64,000 nucleotides of DNA from Pelodera strongyloides (Eukaryota > Nematoda > Chromadorea > Rhabditida > Rhabditidae). Positions 27,601-37,714 of the stretch are shown piece after piece. The notes under the pieces are model-generated. The model had not been told where the DNA came from. It made no database searches and worked only from the letters and a program-made list of their open reading frames with translations. A program made the position numbers and the translations under genes. Location: assembly GCA_036852015.1 (NCBI GenBank), contig JAANDG010000529.1, forward strand, positions 39,495 through 103,494. Direction: 5' to 3'. The stretch's first letter is position 1, and each line of letters opens with the position of its first letter.

Positions 27601-30600
27601 CAATCATGAGTTAGAATTCTTCTGGAAGATTACGAAACGACCATTTGTGAATAATGAAATAGCCTTCGAAAAAAAATAAGGTAATAAATTATACTGCTAA
27701 TTTTAGAAGCTATGTTTTGAAATCTAGGTAAGTACCGCCCATATACCGTAGTGTCCTACTTCCTCAAGTATATATATACCCTCTCCGCTGCCTGACTTTT
27801 CTTGTCGATTGGTTACTTTTTGTTAATTTGTTTCACTATTAGAAATATATTTTTAGTTTGAATGAGTAACATTGTGATATATAGGTGATATTGACATACT
27901 AATAGGTATAATTACAGATAATTCGGTATTATTTAAGATTTATATATGGTGGAAAACGCAATTTTGTATAGAAAACCTGAAAAAGAAGGTGATAATCCTC
28001 AAATCGTAATTCCTAAATATTGTCCCTTTATTCCTCATATTATCTCCTATTTTCACTTGCACCCACATCTTAGTGCCCATATGAGTTCGAAAAAGACTTC
28101 GGAAAGAATTAAACAAGCGTATTTTTGGGAAGGAATAAGTAATGATACAGAAGAACTCATTAAGACTTGTGACAGTTGTCAAAAACGAAAAACAGTCAAA
28201 GGGAACCTAAGGAAAGAACCATTAGGAATTGTAACCCCTGTGAGTTCACCTTTTGAGAAAGTACATCTCGATTTCATGGGCCCACTTCCCCTTACAACGG
28301 AAGGTAATCGAGTTGTTTTAATTATGGTAGACTCATTTTCTAAATATGCCATAGCAATTCCTTTGCCTGATCAGACTGTGAATACAACTGCTAAAGCAGT
28401 AATGGAACAGTTGATTTGTAAACATGGATTTCCTCAACAAATAGTTACTGATCAGGGTAGAAATTTCATTGCGGATGTGTTTGAAAAAATTTGTGAAATT
28501 TTGCAAATCGAACATCAAACTTCTACGCCTTATCATCATATGAGTAATTCGCAAGTCGAAAGATTTAATCGGACTATTGAAGAACTTTTGTCAAATTTCC
28601 TAAGACGAAGTAAAGATGAATGGGACATGTATGTTCCCCTTGTTGTTTTTGCCTATAATTCTGTTCCTCAATCAACAACAAAACATGCACCATTTGAAGT
28701 AATATTTGGCCGTTTGCCAATGGTGCCAGAAGATATTTTAAATCCAACTCCCCGTTGGAAGTATGCAGAAGTAGACAATTATTATGATTTTCTTTCAAAA
28801 CATCTGTCTACTATTTGGGAAGAAGTTGAGGAACAAATTAAGATGTCCAAGGAAAGGAAAATACGATATGACCAACATAAAGGCATTAAAAGTCTTGATT
28901 TAGAAATAGGACAAAAGGTTCTAATGAAAAAAGAGAATCCAAAGAATAAGTTAGATTTTCAATGGAAAGGTCCGTTTATCGTTAAAAAGCGAACATGGCC
29001 AAATGTTTTGCTTGAAGATGATGTTGGAAAGAAGCATTTGGTTCACCTAAATAAGATAAAGCCATATTACGAAATTAAAACAAAGGCTATAGGTGATAAA
29101 AACCTAGAGGAATCTGAAGAGTCAGAATGATTTAGAATGACTTAATTATTAATTAAAATGATTATTTATTTATTTTAAATAATTTTACTACTTGAAGCAT
29201 ACATAAATTTGTTTAGATGGATTCGTCCGTGTTATTAAATGAAATTGCTCTAAGAGAAGAAGAAGACATGGAAATATTTCGTCACGTCAAAGTTGAGCCA
29301 CAAGACGAAGTTGAACAACCATATGAGTCTCCTGTTATGTCATCAGAAGCTTTTGAAGAAGTGAAACAATTTGCAATTCAAGAAGCATCAAATTATGGAT
29401 TGGATGTTTCACTGTTGGAGACAATCCGCGAATCAACTTCAGATGTTAAGATACAAGAACGTTTGATTCAGTATAGTGAGGAACTTGACCAGCAAATTGC
29501 CAAACAGCTGGTTTTGCTTTTTGTTCCTACTAGATCAGCACATGCACCTTGTTATTTTTGTCACAGTCGACATCATTGGTCAGACAATTGTGACCAGATA
29601 CCCACAGTTGCTGAACGCCGAACTTTTATTGAATCAAGAAACTTGTGTAAGACTTGTACCAGAAGACATCGTGGTATTTGTAAAAGAAAACATATTCCAT
29701 GTCAAATTTGTAATCGCCCTAACCACGTTGCAGCTACATGTTATTTAAGAATTTATGTGCAATACAAGATTAGTGAGCTTAGATTAGTGCACACCAAAGT
29801 GCAGCTCCTCAAAATTACCCTGCAATCTAGGTTCCCACAACATTTCACATTTATTATTTGAATATTTAGTGAAAAGAAATCACTATTTGCCTATATGTCA
29901 TATTTGTTCATTATGTATAGTATATTTTGAGTTATTTTTGAAATAATTAGTATTAAGTGTCGAGTCGACACTTCTTAAAAGGAGAGGGATATTAAATAGT
30001 TACATAGTTGTTTAGAGTTGTTGTTAGTATTTCGTAGTTTGTTTGTTGGTTTGTGGGAGTGGCCTATTATGTCAGAAACCTCCGAGCTCTTGCAACGAAA
30101 GTGTTGCAAGAGTCAGTTGTTGTTTGAGACGTTCATTGAGGAGGACACAAAGGTCAGTCCCATTAGTTTTGGTTAATAAATATATTTTACTAATGTTTTA
30201 GTTGGTTTATTTTAAGAATTGAAACACAACAACATAGGCTGGGGTAATAGAACCTACGCCCCAACTTATAGTAGCAAAACGAAATTTTATAACATATATC
30301 AACATTAAATTAAAACTAACAACAGAAACCGTACAATTGCCAGAGAAGAAGCAGACTTATGTTGAGATGTGCGTAATTATATATTCAGATATTTCAATTT
30401 CAACAATATCGGGTTTGCTGAAAAATTACGGCAAAACCTTTTCACATAACCCACCCCATTGACATCTCCGTTTTTCTCAGCGTCTGTCAATTGTCCCTTC
30501 GCCTTTTTCAGCAACTCCTTGTAATCGTATCTGAAGAGGCCTAGTAAAAGTAAGCATAGTAAACGTACGTCTAGATTTTATACATAACGCTCATCTACAG

Positions 30601-33600
30601 ACCCGTCCACCCATACACCCGCAATTGGTATTATAAAACACGGTAATAAACCTTCTACTGCAAATACTAACCGTTGAATACCAACTATTATCATTACTTC
30701 AAATAACAATATACCGTACCTTCTGTCTCTGAAGGCGAGTACAGTATTCACATAAAAGTCATTCTCGCGTTGACAAATAGTTGTGTGCCGTTTCTCCACT
30801 CGAGTAAGATGCGTTCGTCCGTAGACACGTTTGCTGTAGTCTGGAACATATCAAAAGTAAGTCTACATGCAAAATATGAATGTGTTGAACCTTGACCAAT
30901 TGTATAGGAAAATCATCGACAACGGGAGGTGCACGTTACTCTTTCATACTATAATATAAATGATTGCAAATTCTAAACAAAGACTTAACGTAAACGATGC
31001 ATCAAGTGTACACAGTCGAGAAAAAAGTAACGACGGAAAATACCAACCTTGAACTCTCTTTTTCTCAATCTGTAACCGTGTTTTCTTGTCCAGTTGATGG
31101 AATGGTTTTGAAGGTTTTCCAAATGTTTCACCTTCAAGTTGCTGCACGATTTGCTGGTATTCACCACGAGTTGCAGGGACTGCAATTTGAAGGTTAAGTT
31201 AGCAAAAACAAAAGACTACAAATTATGTTCCATTAAGGGTTTTAGGGTACAATCTGCATATAAAACCAGTAAATGCAACTGCCCGGATTCGTTGCAAAAC
31301 CACACGTTAACTAGAAACTGACTCAATTCTCCTCGCCACATCCACGGCATTGTTCTCTTGCACGTCGCGTCAGGAGTATTGTACACACAACCCATACATG
31401 TTTCCTCGTCTACCATGGCACACGGCTGCAGAAAACGAAAAACAATTAAAAAATAATTACGGCACGGAAAAGAAAGGCATTTCTCAGCATCTATACAGCA
31501 AACAAATGAGAAAATTGACGCTAATTAATTAACGTTCTACAAGTTCGGATATGTCACCAATGAAACAAAAAAAAACACCCACCTGCAGCCGATTAGTGAG
31601 AATGATGTTTGGGTACATGGCACCAACGTCCAAATGGTATATTCGCGGGTTTTCCGCTCTAAAAGGATAATAGATGAGGCAAATACATTCTTTCAAAATT
31701 TCAGAGCAAATTACTGTTTTCATGAGAAAAGCGGTCAAATAAATTTGAGGTAATAGATTAGGATACTAATGCACATAGAAATGAGAAGTGGACCAAGTAT
31801 AGCCTCCACCCACCTTGCTGGATGTTCGAGTAGTTTGTCAAACATCACTTTAACTTCATTCTCAATCACTTCGTCGAAATCGGTGAGCTGATCACGTTCG
31901 ATACCGTACTCACGCTTAATCTCCTTGGCAAGGGTGGCAGCACACTAAAATCTAATTAATAAGAGAAATTAGAGACATATCAATGGTTGAATGGAAAATG
32001 AAACTTAATTCTGATAGAAGCCAGAAGCTAGAAGCTAAGCAATGATTCAAAACACTAACACTCGGGAACTGAAATTTGAAATACAGCCTCAGCAAACCAA
32101 ACGAAACCATGTGTATAACCAACACGAACAAACATACATAAATCAGCAGCCAGACGTCATCTTAGGCCAGACACCAAACGCCTAGAAACGTTCTACACTC
32201 TTATTAAGAAAGTACGGAAACATAATCAAAATTTCCACATTACCTCTTCTCTTAGCTGCATCAGGGCCGTGGGTACCATTCTGAAACGGACAGGAATATC
32301 AGCGCGGAAGGCACCAGCTTCCAGTGCTTCCACGTGTCCTCCCACATAGGTTTCTGATTCAATGCGATGACCATCACGGGTGATACCCATCTCGTCAGTA
32401 CCATCTCGAATGCACCAATATGTACAAAAGACCCGATGTAAATTGAGTGACAAAGAGAAAGTTGACGAATGAAATGCAGAACTTGAAACATTATGCAATG
32501 CAAACCAACAAATGGAAATAATTCATAAACATTTACGGGAAGGAAACGAGTAGAATACGGCAAATCAAAAAAAAATTCAACGAACTTATGTGCTTGTTTG
32601 GAAAGATGATCTTTCCGTGGAAAGCCTCAACCATGAGCAGAGCCTCACAAAGAGTTCCGGAGCCTTTGCGGAGAACCTACAATCACACGAATAAACTACA
32701 TCTATGAAAAAAAGAGGGCTAATAAGGAACTGGTTATTAATCATAACCCGACCCCGGACCCGAGAGAAACATACATTACGCATAACAGTACGGTTACGGT
32801 GCGTACAAGCATCTACATATGTTATCAAAAGTTATCAAAAGAACATAAAAGTAAAGTGGAAGTGGTTTAAAAAGTCAGAATACCCGTAATAGACAAAATA
32901 ACGATGGAACCATCAGTATAGATATAGTGCCTTACATAAACAATATCATTGGAAAACACTAAATTGTTATCAGAAACCAAAAACCCACATCGTCCGGTCC
33001 AAGCGGAATAATCGTACACAACGCGAAGATGAACGGATGCACGTACTTCTGATAAAGATAGTACGTTGCCACGGCATCGGAAACCGAATAAGTCGCAAGA
33101 ACCTGAAATGCACACTAATCCAAAGTTACCGCCATTCGTTTTTTTTAGCGCGCCAAGCCTTCTAGTTTCGTTAATAAAATAAAGACAATATAATCAACAA
33201 CACAACCGATTCCTACAGACTCATTGACTAAAAATTTTCCGCATACTATCCATTATAGAAAAAGTAAAACTTGCATGTGGATCCTCCCTGGCCATTTTAC
33301 ACATCAATTCCGGGTCGAGTTCTACAGGGTCGTAGCGCAACTTTGCCTTGCACACTGCTTTCAGATTCTGACTACCAACAGGTAGATATGAATCACGCTT
33401 TACCCATCTGCAAAACAAGACGATCAGTTATGTGCAGCATGAATAAATGTTCTTGGCTTTTGGGTGCTAGATGCCACACAGCAGGAATCACACTCTCACA
33501 AGAAACAAAACTGATGCATGGCATGCTGATGAAGCAAGACTAATAAATCTAGATGAACACACCTATATGCATCCATATGACAGCAATTCCGACTCTTGTA

Positions 33601-36600
33601 CTCCTCTTGATTATCCTTTGCAAATCCGATCTCAGCTTCCATATCCATTCCGTGCACTTTTGCACGAGTTTCAACAAAAGGCCTGGAATAAGATGTGATA
33701 TGCTAATAGGGACAGTGGAAATCTTCAAACTGAGGAGAAGAACAAATAAAATCAGTATTTATGCGACAAATTCTATGAACATAATAATGCTCGCAAATCA
33801 TATATTATGCTTCAGATTCACAATTCCAGCACACCCTTTTCAAAATAAAGAGAGAAGAAAGCCAAAAAGTGTAAAAAAAACGTACCAATCAAAGAAATCT
33901 CCATTGTACGTTACAATAATCGACGGTCGCACCTGCAAGGAAACCACTATCACTAACACAAGATGTAATCGAAATAATATATCGTCTACCGAAAAAAACC
34001 ATATTATAAGAAGAGAACGAGAAAAGTAGACATGATAGAATGAAATGTAAATATAACAATAACACGCTACACTGACAAACCTGCAGAACATGATCAAAAA
34101 ACCTCCGTATTAAGGCCGCTTCGTCCTTCTCGTTGTATACTTTAAAATTACCTAAAAAAAATGTACAACTATACTAGCCACTGGCGTAAATCACGACTAA
34201 CAGAAAAGTGTATTGTGAACTACATGAATAAACAAACATCTCAAAGAAAAGAGTAACGAGGGGAGGTAACAAGAAACACACTGATTCGAATTCGAGGATC
34301 TACTACTGCTCAACAAACAACAAAATACCTTTATATTCCGGTTTCGGTGTGTACTCGAATTCGTCAATATCAGCAGAAACAATGTCGCGATTAATGATTA
34401 AATAGCCACGACCGTTAATCTAAAAACATGAATGTATATACTAGATATACTAATAAACAGGAATGGGACTCACCGGGGACACCGGACTCAATAATTATAC
34501 AAACAGATTAACTTACCATATATGATATCATCATAATTTCGTCAAAGCTCGAATCGGGAAACTTCAATGGCAACTTGGTCGTCTCAATATCAAACGCTAA
34601 TACAACAGGCATTTTCGGCAGTCGTTCTCCTTCATATCTAAATAAGAACAAACAATAACGTACATATAAACTACATGCAAACAATAAACAAACCAGGAAC
34701 AATACACATCAATCATATTACAACTCTCGTCGGAAAGGTACGGAATAAAAGAAAACGAAAAAGGGTAACTTACTCAACAATAGTGGGCACTCGATTGGGA
34801 CCCAGTCCACGTGTCGTGTACCATTTTCCGACGAACAACTTCAGATCAATGGCGACACGCATATGGTACGGTACATCATACTCTCTAAAACACGAAACAT
34901 CATACTCTGCCAGCGAAATATGCAAAAAATACATCACAATTTGAAATGACAAAATTATAATTGTAGTAAAACATGAACACTAGCTTTATGATGTCTGAAA
35001 AACACATGTACACTACGGAAATCATAGCTCGAAGGGCCAATTACCTGACAACTCTGTAATAATTTGTATACCTGATGTCAACAATTTCATTCAGTACGTC
35101 TCCTTCTGCAGCATCAAACTGAGCGCCTCCAATGTGCCTGAAAATCAAACAATTACTTTTGTTTATATACAGACAAACAATAGGTTAAGGTACACACATA
35201 CTAGACTGCTCAACTACCAATCAGTGACAAACGTCAGGACAGCTACATTTATAACGACTGGCCATTGTTCTTCAGCCGGGTCACGTAGAACGGTAGAATT
35301 GTGCATACACGATATAACAAAAAATAGAACATTTGAACTTGAACACTTCCGGAACTTTTATAAATTCCCCCTCCAGTATTTCATACGTCTTACAAAAAGT
35401 TTACCTTGCCAAAAGAGTGGTAAACGCCGACGATTGCTTGATTCGTTCTTTGTTCTTTCGGATTGTCGGCATTAGATCACTTTTTACCTGAACAAAACTG
35501 AATGACTTTGCCATATGAAAAAGTTATCGAACGCTTTGATTATCCCGTCCCGTTCAATCGAACACTTCAATGGCAGATGTGATGTGTTCCAACACATTGA
35601 TTTATTACTGACAAAAACGCCAACCACGCACGACTTGGAATATTTACATGACTTTTCACCCTCTCACTTTTCACAAGGGAATTATCACAGATAGAGTGTA
35701 ATTCAAAAAATCGATTAAGGAACCACATAAATGATAAATCATGATAAAAACGCACCTTTGCGAATTCCCGCATTGACGGGAATGATAGCTTCACATATTT
35801 TGCTTTCAAGCCCGAGAGGTGGTTTTTCTAAAGATCCAACAACATATGAATGGATGTATCATAAATTCACATGTTTATCTAAATTCGATACACCTTTTAT
35901 TTTAATAAAGGTTCACTGATCACCCGAGAGTTACGGAAAAGACAAAACTGGGGAAAAATTTAGAATGCATAATTCGAAATTAGAATCATAATTTTAGACA
36001 AATGAACAAGAAAATGGCTTTCACCTTCCACCGATTGATTTAACAATAAGCGGAAATGGGGTGATAGAGCAGAGACCCAATCCATTTCCGGGACCGGACA
36101 CCGGAGCAATCAACAACCCAGAGTACTTGATTAAACGCAACGATGAAACCATATCCCCGGATAAACTCGAACGTTTAAAGAAAATCTAACGCACCAAGTC
36201 CAGATCTTCCTTCTCGACGACTTCAATTTCCATAAACGAACCGTACTTTTTCGTTAACACATTCGAAACCTGAAGTGTACAGATCAAAAACAGGAATGTT
36301 CAATTATGAACATGTAATAATTCAATTCATTAAACATGTAATAATTCAATTCTTAAGTTCCATTCAGACTTACTACATTACAGTACCAAAGGTTGACAAA
36401 CGCCGCAAGTGGCTCAGGAACAGAGATTATCTCACCAAATTATAACTCAAAACCAACGGTTACCTGTAATTCTGTGCCGGGAGTTGTACCGAGGAAAAAA
36501 TATGGCCGGAATGGTAGGGATACCTAAAATAATTTAATGAGCGTGTTTGGTTACTCTGAACGAAAAACGTGTTCACTGCTAAGTTAACAGAATACGGAAC

Positions 36601-37252
36601 ATGTAATAGCTCGTTCAATATTCAATCAATAGAAGTAAACGAAACGAACCTTAAACCTCTTGTTCAGATCCTCCAGGAAGTAAAAATCTACTACAGAGAT
36701 CACCGTCTTCGTCTGATCGTCAACCATTTCTCCCTAAAAATAATATTTGATCAAAGAAACAATGATATGAGGAGATTTTCTGCTGAACCATAGATGACTT
36801 GCTACCATAGACGACAGAACAGAAACAAGTAGATTAGAAGTATTTCTGCTTAGGTGTCCCCATCCCCATCGCGTGCTCAGGAAAAATCTCAAAGCAACAC
36901 ACATAACATAGATTTAAAAAAAACATATGATATGACTGTATGGGGTGGTTGCTGTTTCATATGATAACTATGAACCGGAAACTGACTGGTTGCAAGTTGA
37001 ACATAAAGCCAGCTCGCTCTGCAGCTGCAATATATCTTTCGATTCCGAGGCGTTGATCAGTTAAATCGTTTCTCTTGATTTGTTCCAGGCGATCCTTATA
37101 AGATGAATCACTGAAAAGCAGTAATATAAGGCTGAAGTAAGCGCTATTCGGCTATTCCCAAGAGAATTATGGATGCGTTAGAGTTCTACTTTTCTAATAA
37201 CTTACTTGTCTTCCGCCTGCGCGGATAGGTCATCCTCGTAGGGATTGGACAT
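13817..37252 (-). CDS. POLE: DNA polymerase epsilon catalytic subunit (family B, proofreading)
   Basis: Leading-strand replicative polymerase with 3'-5' exonuclease. I can join about 65 exons in phase into an open frame of 6525 nt (about 2174 residues; human POLE has 2286). The start is the ATG at 37250-37252, 6 nt after a splice acceptor; the stop is TGA at 13817-13819. Exonuclease motif I is FDIETTKL (~residue 257), followed by [10 protein letters not shown] and [11 protein letters not shown]. Polymerase motif A is [16 protein letters not shown] (~611), motif [12 protein letters not shown], motif C ELDTDG (~840). The Fe-S cysteines are visible in DEETCMGC...TC (exon 21). The inactive C-terminal polymerase half and two C-terminal zinc modules (FCESC/VCPGC and CEKC/YCSC) follow. 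All catalytic carboxylates are intact, so the gene looks functional despite four mobile-element insertions in its introns. Most introns are 50-350 nt; intron 24 is about 4.3 kb because of the LTR element. Confidence 0.97.
19621..19812. mobile_element. MITE with perfect 30-bp TIRs in POLE intron 44
   Basis: A 192-bp element whose first and last 30 bases (19621-19650 and 19783-19812) are exact reverse complements, beginning TAAAGCGAAATACCGGCCGG. If the outer TA is the target duplication, this is a Tc1/mariner-type MITE. The TIR contains the palindrome CCGGCCGG. There is no coding capacity. Exact TIRs suggest recent activity. Confidence 0.85.
21774..21968 (-). mobile_element. hAT-type MITE, copy 1 (POLE intron 37)
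   Basis: A 195-bp element with ends CAGGCTATAA...TTATAGCCTG and a perfect 8-bp target duplication GCTCTATC at 21766-21773 and 21969-21976. An 8-bp duplication with CAG-type ends is the hAT signature. It is about 95% like the copy at 39225-39398 in the opposite orientation. It differs mainly by one extra 21-bp unit (TCCGGAGATGGTCAAAGCCA). The motif CGGAGATGGT recurs at least four times inside and may be the transposase-binding repeat. Confidence 0.92.
25590..25795 (-). repeat. tRNA-headed SINE-like repeat, copy S1 (POLE intron 25)
   Basis: Read on the minus strand it starts with a tRNA-like head: A-box-like TAGCTCAACAGGTAGAG, anticodon-loop-like CTATGAA, B box GGTTCGAATCTC. It continues with CGCCAGCGGCAAAGATTTTGT and a tail containing CACACAAACAAAAAAGTAA. 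The tail is shared with repeats at about 55360-55490 and 44070-44125. The acceptor-stem halves do not pair well, so it is not a functional tRNA gene. A SINE is the simplest reading. Confidence 0.7.
25979..26041. repeat. Double hairpin shared with 52388-52440
   Basis: Two adjacent perfect stem-loops: AATCGGCCGAAGGCCGATT (25979-25997) and GAAGAGCCCGTAGGGCTCTTC (about 26010-26030). A related, less complete sequence (CCAGCC.TTCGA..., GACTGG.GGA, GAATCGGCCTTCGGCC) occurs in the other orientation at about 52388-52440. It is probably the end of a dispersed repeat. It lies just downstream of POLE exon 25 in transcript sense and would form strong hairpins in the intron. Confidence 0.6.
26300..26580 (+). 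repeat. 5' LTR
   Basis: 281 bp, starts TATTAAATAGTTACATAG and ends CGCCCCAACTTATA. It contains a short inverted repeat around CTCTTGCAACGAAAGTGTTGCAAGAG and a TTAATAAATATATTTT box that could act as TATA or poly(A) signal. I found no difference from the 3' copy. Confidence 0.95.
26581..26598 (+). promoter_or_regulatory. Putative primer-binding site
   Basis: TGGCGACCATGCGGTAGA directly abuts the 5' LTR. TGG at this position is the usual complement of a tRNA CCA end, and TGGCGACC resembles primer sites of other Ty3/gypsy elements. The matching host tRNA was not identified. Confidence 0.6.
27946..29130 (+). CDS. Ty3/gypsy-type integrase (truncated pol)
   Basis: A 394-residue frame. Residues ~38-79 form the HHCC zinc domain (HLHPHLSAH ... 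CDSCQKRK). The catalytic core has D109 (HLDFMGPLP), D169 (VTDQGRNF) and E205 ([10 protein letters not shown]), with exactly 35 residues between the last two, the D,D-35-E arrangement. A C-terminal chromo/SH3-like segment follows ([28 protein letters not shown]). The upstream pol domains are absent, and the ATG used here follows non-coding sequence, so this is a fragment of a longer polyprotein or is made from a spliced message. The reading frame is intact. Confidence 0.93.
   Translation: MVENAILYRKPEKEGDNPQIVIPKYCPFIPHIISYFHLHPHLSAHMSSKKTSERIKQAYFWEGISNDTEELIKTCDSCQKRKTVKGNLRKEPLGIVTPVSSPFEKVHLDFMGPLPLTTEGNRVVLIMVDSFSKYAIAIPLPDQTVNTTAKAVMEQLICKHGFPQQIVTDQGRNFIADVFEKICEILQIEHQTSTPYHHMSNSQVERFNRTIEELLSNFLRRSKDEWDMYVPLVVFAYNSVPQSTTKHAPFEVIFGRLPMVPEDILNPTPRWKYAEVDNYYDFLSKHLSTIWEEVEEQIKMSKERKIRYDQHKGIKSLDLEIGQKVLMKKENPKNKLDFQWKGPFIVKKRTWPNVLLEDDVGKKHLVHLNKIKPYYEIKTKAIGDKNLEESEESE
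29217..29861 (+). CDS. Zinc-knuckle protein downstream of integrase (nucleocapsid-like)
   Basis: A 214-residue frame, acidic in its first 90 residues and cysteine-rich after ~110. It contains CX2CX4HX4C knuckles [14 protein letters not shown] and [14 protein letters not shown], with a C-C-H-C cluster between ([12 protein letters not shown]). Such knuckles belong to Gag nucleocapsid proteins, and the spacing recalls BEL/Pao Gag. Gag normally precedes pol; here it follows integrase. A splice acceptor (TTTGTTTAG) abuts the ATG, suggesting expression from a spliced RNA. It could be a rearranged gag piece, a captured gene or an accessory nucleic-acid chaperone. Confidence 0.8.
   Translation: MDSSVLLNEIALREEEDMEIFRHVKVEPQDEVEQPYESPVMSSEAFEEVKQFAIQEASNYGLDVSLLETIRESTSDVKIQERLIQYSEELDQQIAKQLVLLFVPTRSAHAPCYFCHSRHHWSDNCDQIPTVAERRTFIESRNLCKTCTRRHRGICKRKHIPCQICNRPNHVAATCYLRIYVQYKISELRLVHTKVQLLKITLQSRFPQHFTFII
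29975..29989 (+). promoter_or_regulatory. Polypurine tract
   Basis: TTAAAAGGAGAGGGA ends exactly where the 3' LTR begins. It is the expected plus-strand primer for reverse transcription. Confidence 0.85.
29990..30270 (+). repeat. 3' LTR
   Basis: 281 bp, compared by eye with 26300-26580 line by line with no mismatch. It is followed by the GTAG target duplication. Confidence 0.95.
32989..37252 (-). other. POLE: POLE exons 1-16: N-terminal and exonuclease domains
   Basis: Exon borders, in transcript order: 37206-37252, 36987-37110, 36650-36733, 36464-36523, 36195-36269, 35756-35827, 35405-35487, 35072-35137, 34774-34884, 34517-34637, 34329-34419, 34081-34151, 33886-33932, 33563-33682, 33275-33407, 32989-33102. 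Exon phases agree throughout. Exon 10 carries [14 protein letters not shown] (Exo I), exon 13 carries [10 protein letters not shown] (Exo II region), exon 15 carries [15 protein letters not shown], and exon 16 carries [11 protein letters not shown] (Exo III). Intron 15 uses a GC donor (CAT|gcaagt) rather than GT; only that choice keeps the frame and the [13 protein letters not shown] join. Confidence 0.93.
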
Positions 37253-37714
37253 GCCAACCTGAAACGAAAGCAAAGTGAATGTTTATATGATAACAAAACA
37301 CAAAACAAAACAGTAAAGCAAGAATACAGGCTCGTAGGCAAATGTTGTGGCAATCAACACGGATAACCGTTAGCCTCCGCACCAGTTATCGTAAATGTAA
37401 AGTTATTACTTCTCTTCATATATAATGAAGATGAAACATGGAGTTTTTTAAAAACAAAATAAAAAATAAAAATATTTTTAAATGCGTTGAATTTTAATGT
37501 TTCCCGCGCATGAAGACAAATCGATGACTACGGTAAATACTTTGCACAATAATATCCGGACAATTTCAATGACGCTCATACTACTCATCTGCCGCCGTTG
37601 CTTTTTGGTCAAAAACATTCACTTGTTTGTATTATGTGTTCTTTTTTTCATAGGATTTGTTCATGGCTTTCTTCATGTTTGTCACGTAGTGCATTCCTCC
37701 TAACATATTTACAG
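37253..37714. promoter_or_regulatory. Divergent promoter region of POLE and png-1, with outron acceptors
   Basis: The 462 bp between the two start codons is the only space for both promoters. On the minus strand CTTTCGTTTCAG ends 6 nt before the POLE ATG; on the plus strand CATATTTACAG ends directly at the png-1 ATG. No donor is obvious upstream of either, so both sites look like trans-splice acceptors. No TATA or CCAAT box is convincing. Confidence 0.6.

Larger units (their letters stand above)
26300..30270 (+). mobile_element. LTR retrotransposon (Ty3/gypsy-type integrase), internally deleted, recent
   Basis: Two 281-bp LTRs that appear identical base for base enclose 3.4 kb. The target duplication GTAG flanks both sides (26296-26299 and 30271-30274). 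LTRs begin TAT and end ATA. A primer-binding site candidate follows the 5' LTR and a purine tract precedes the 3' LTR. The internal region encodes an integrase (27946-29130) and a zinc-knuckle protein (29217-29861). No protease, reverse transcriptase or RNase H was found, and 26599-27945 shows no long frame. The copy is therefore non-autonomous. It lies in POLE intron 24, antisense to POLE. Identical LTRs imply a young insertion. Confidence 0.95.
22063..32676 (-). other. POLE: POLE exons 17-37: polymerase core
   Basis: Exon borders: 32586-32676, 32244-32404, 31814-31944, 31583-31658, 31323-31425, 31048-31179, 30720-30840, 30455-30530, 26061-26167, 25275-25384, 24910-24983, 24502-24630, 24216-24283, 23832-23925, 23672-23716, 23471-23528, 23288-23347, 22921-23099, 22644-22724, 22391-22468, 22063-22192. 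Motif A is in exon 20, the Fe-S cysteines in exon 21, motif B in exon 25, motif C split between exons 26 and 27. [19 protein letters not shown] and AKRLAEFLG in exons 33-34 are near-identical to animal POLE. Introns 24 and 25 contain the LTR element and a SINE-like repeat. Confidence 0.93.

Noticed and set aside
36000..36070. POLE exon between exons 5 and 6
   Set aside because: Has splice-like borders but does not match POLE, and exon 5 joins exon 6 in phase without it.
1..37252. Operon of carrier, Axin and POLE (all minus strand)
   Set aside because: Gaps of about 2.1 and 4 kb are much longer than in nematode operons.
37598..37714. Upstream in-frame extension of png-1
   Set aside because: Open in frame, but a strong acceptor lies exactly at the ATG and the worm orthologue starts at the same MPV.
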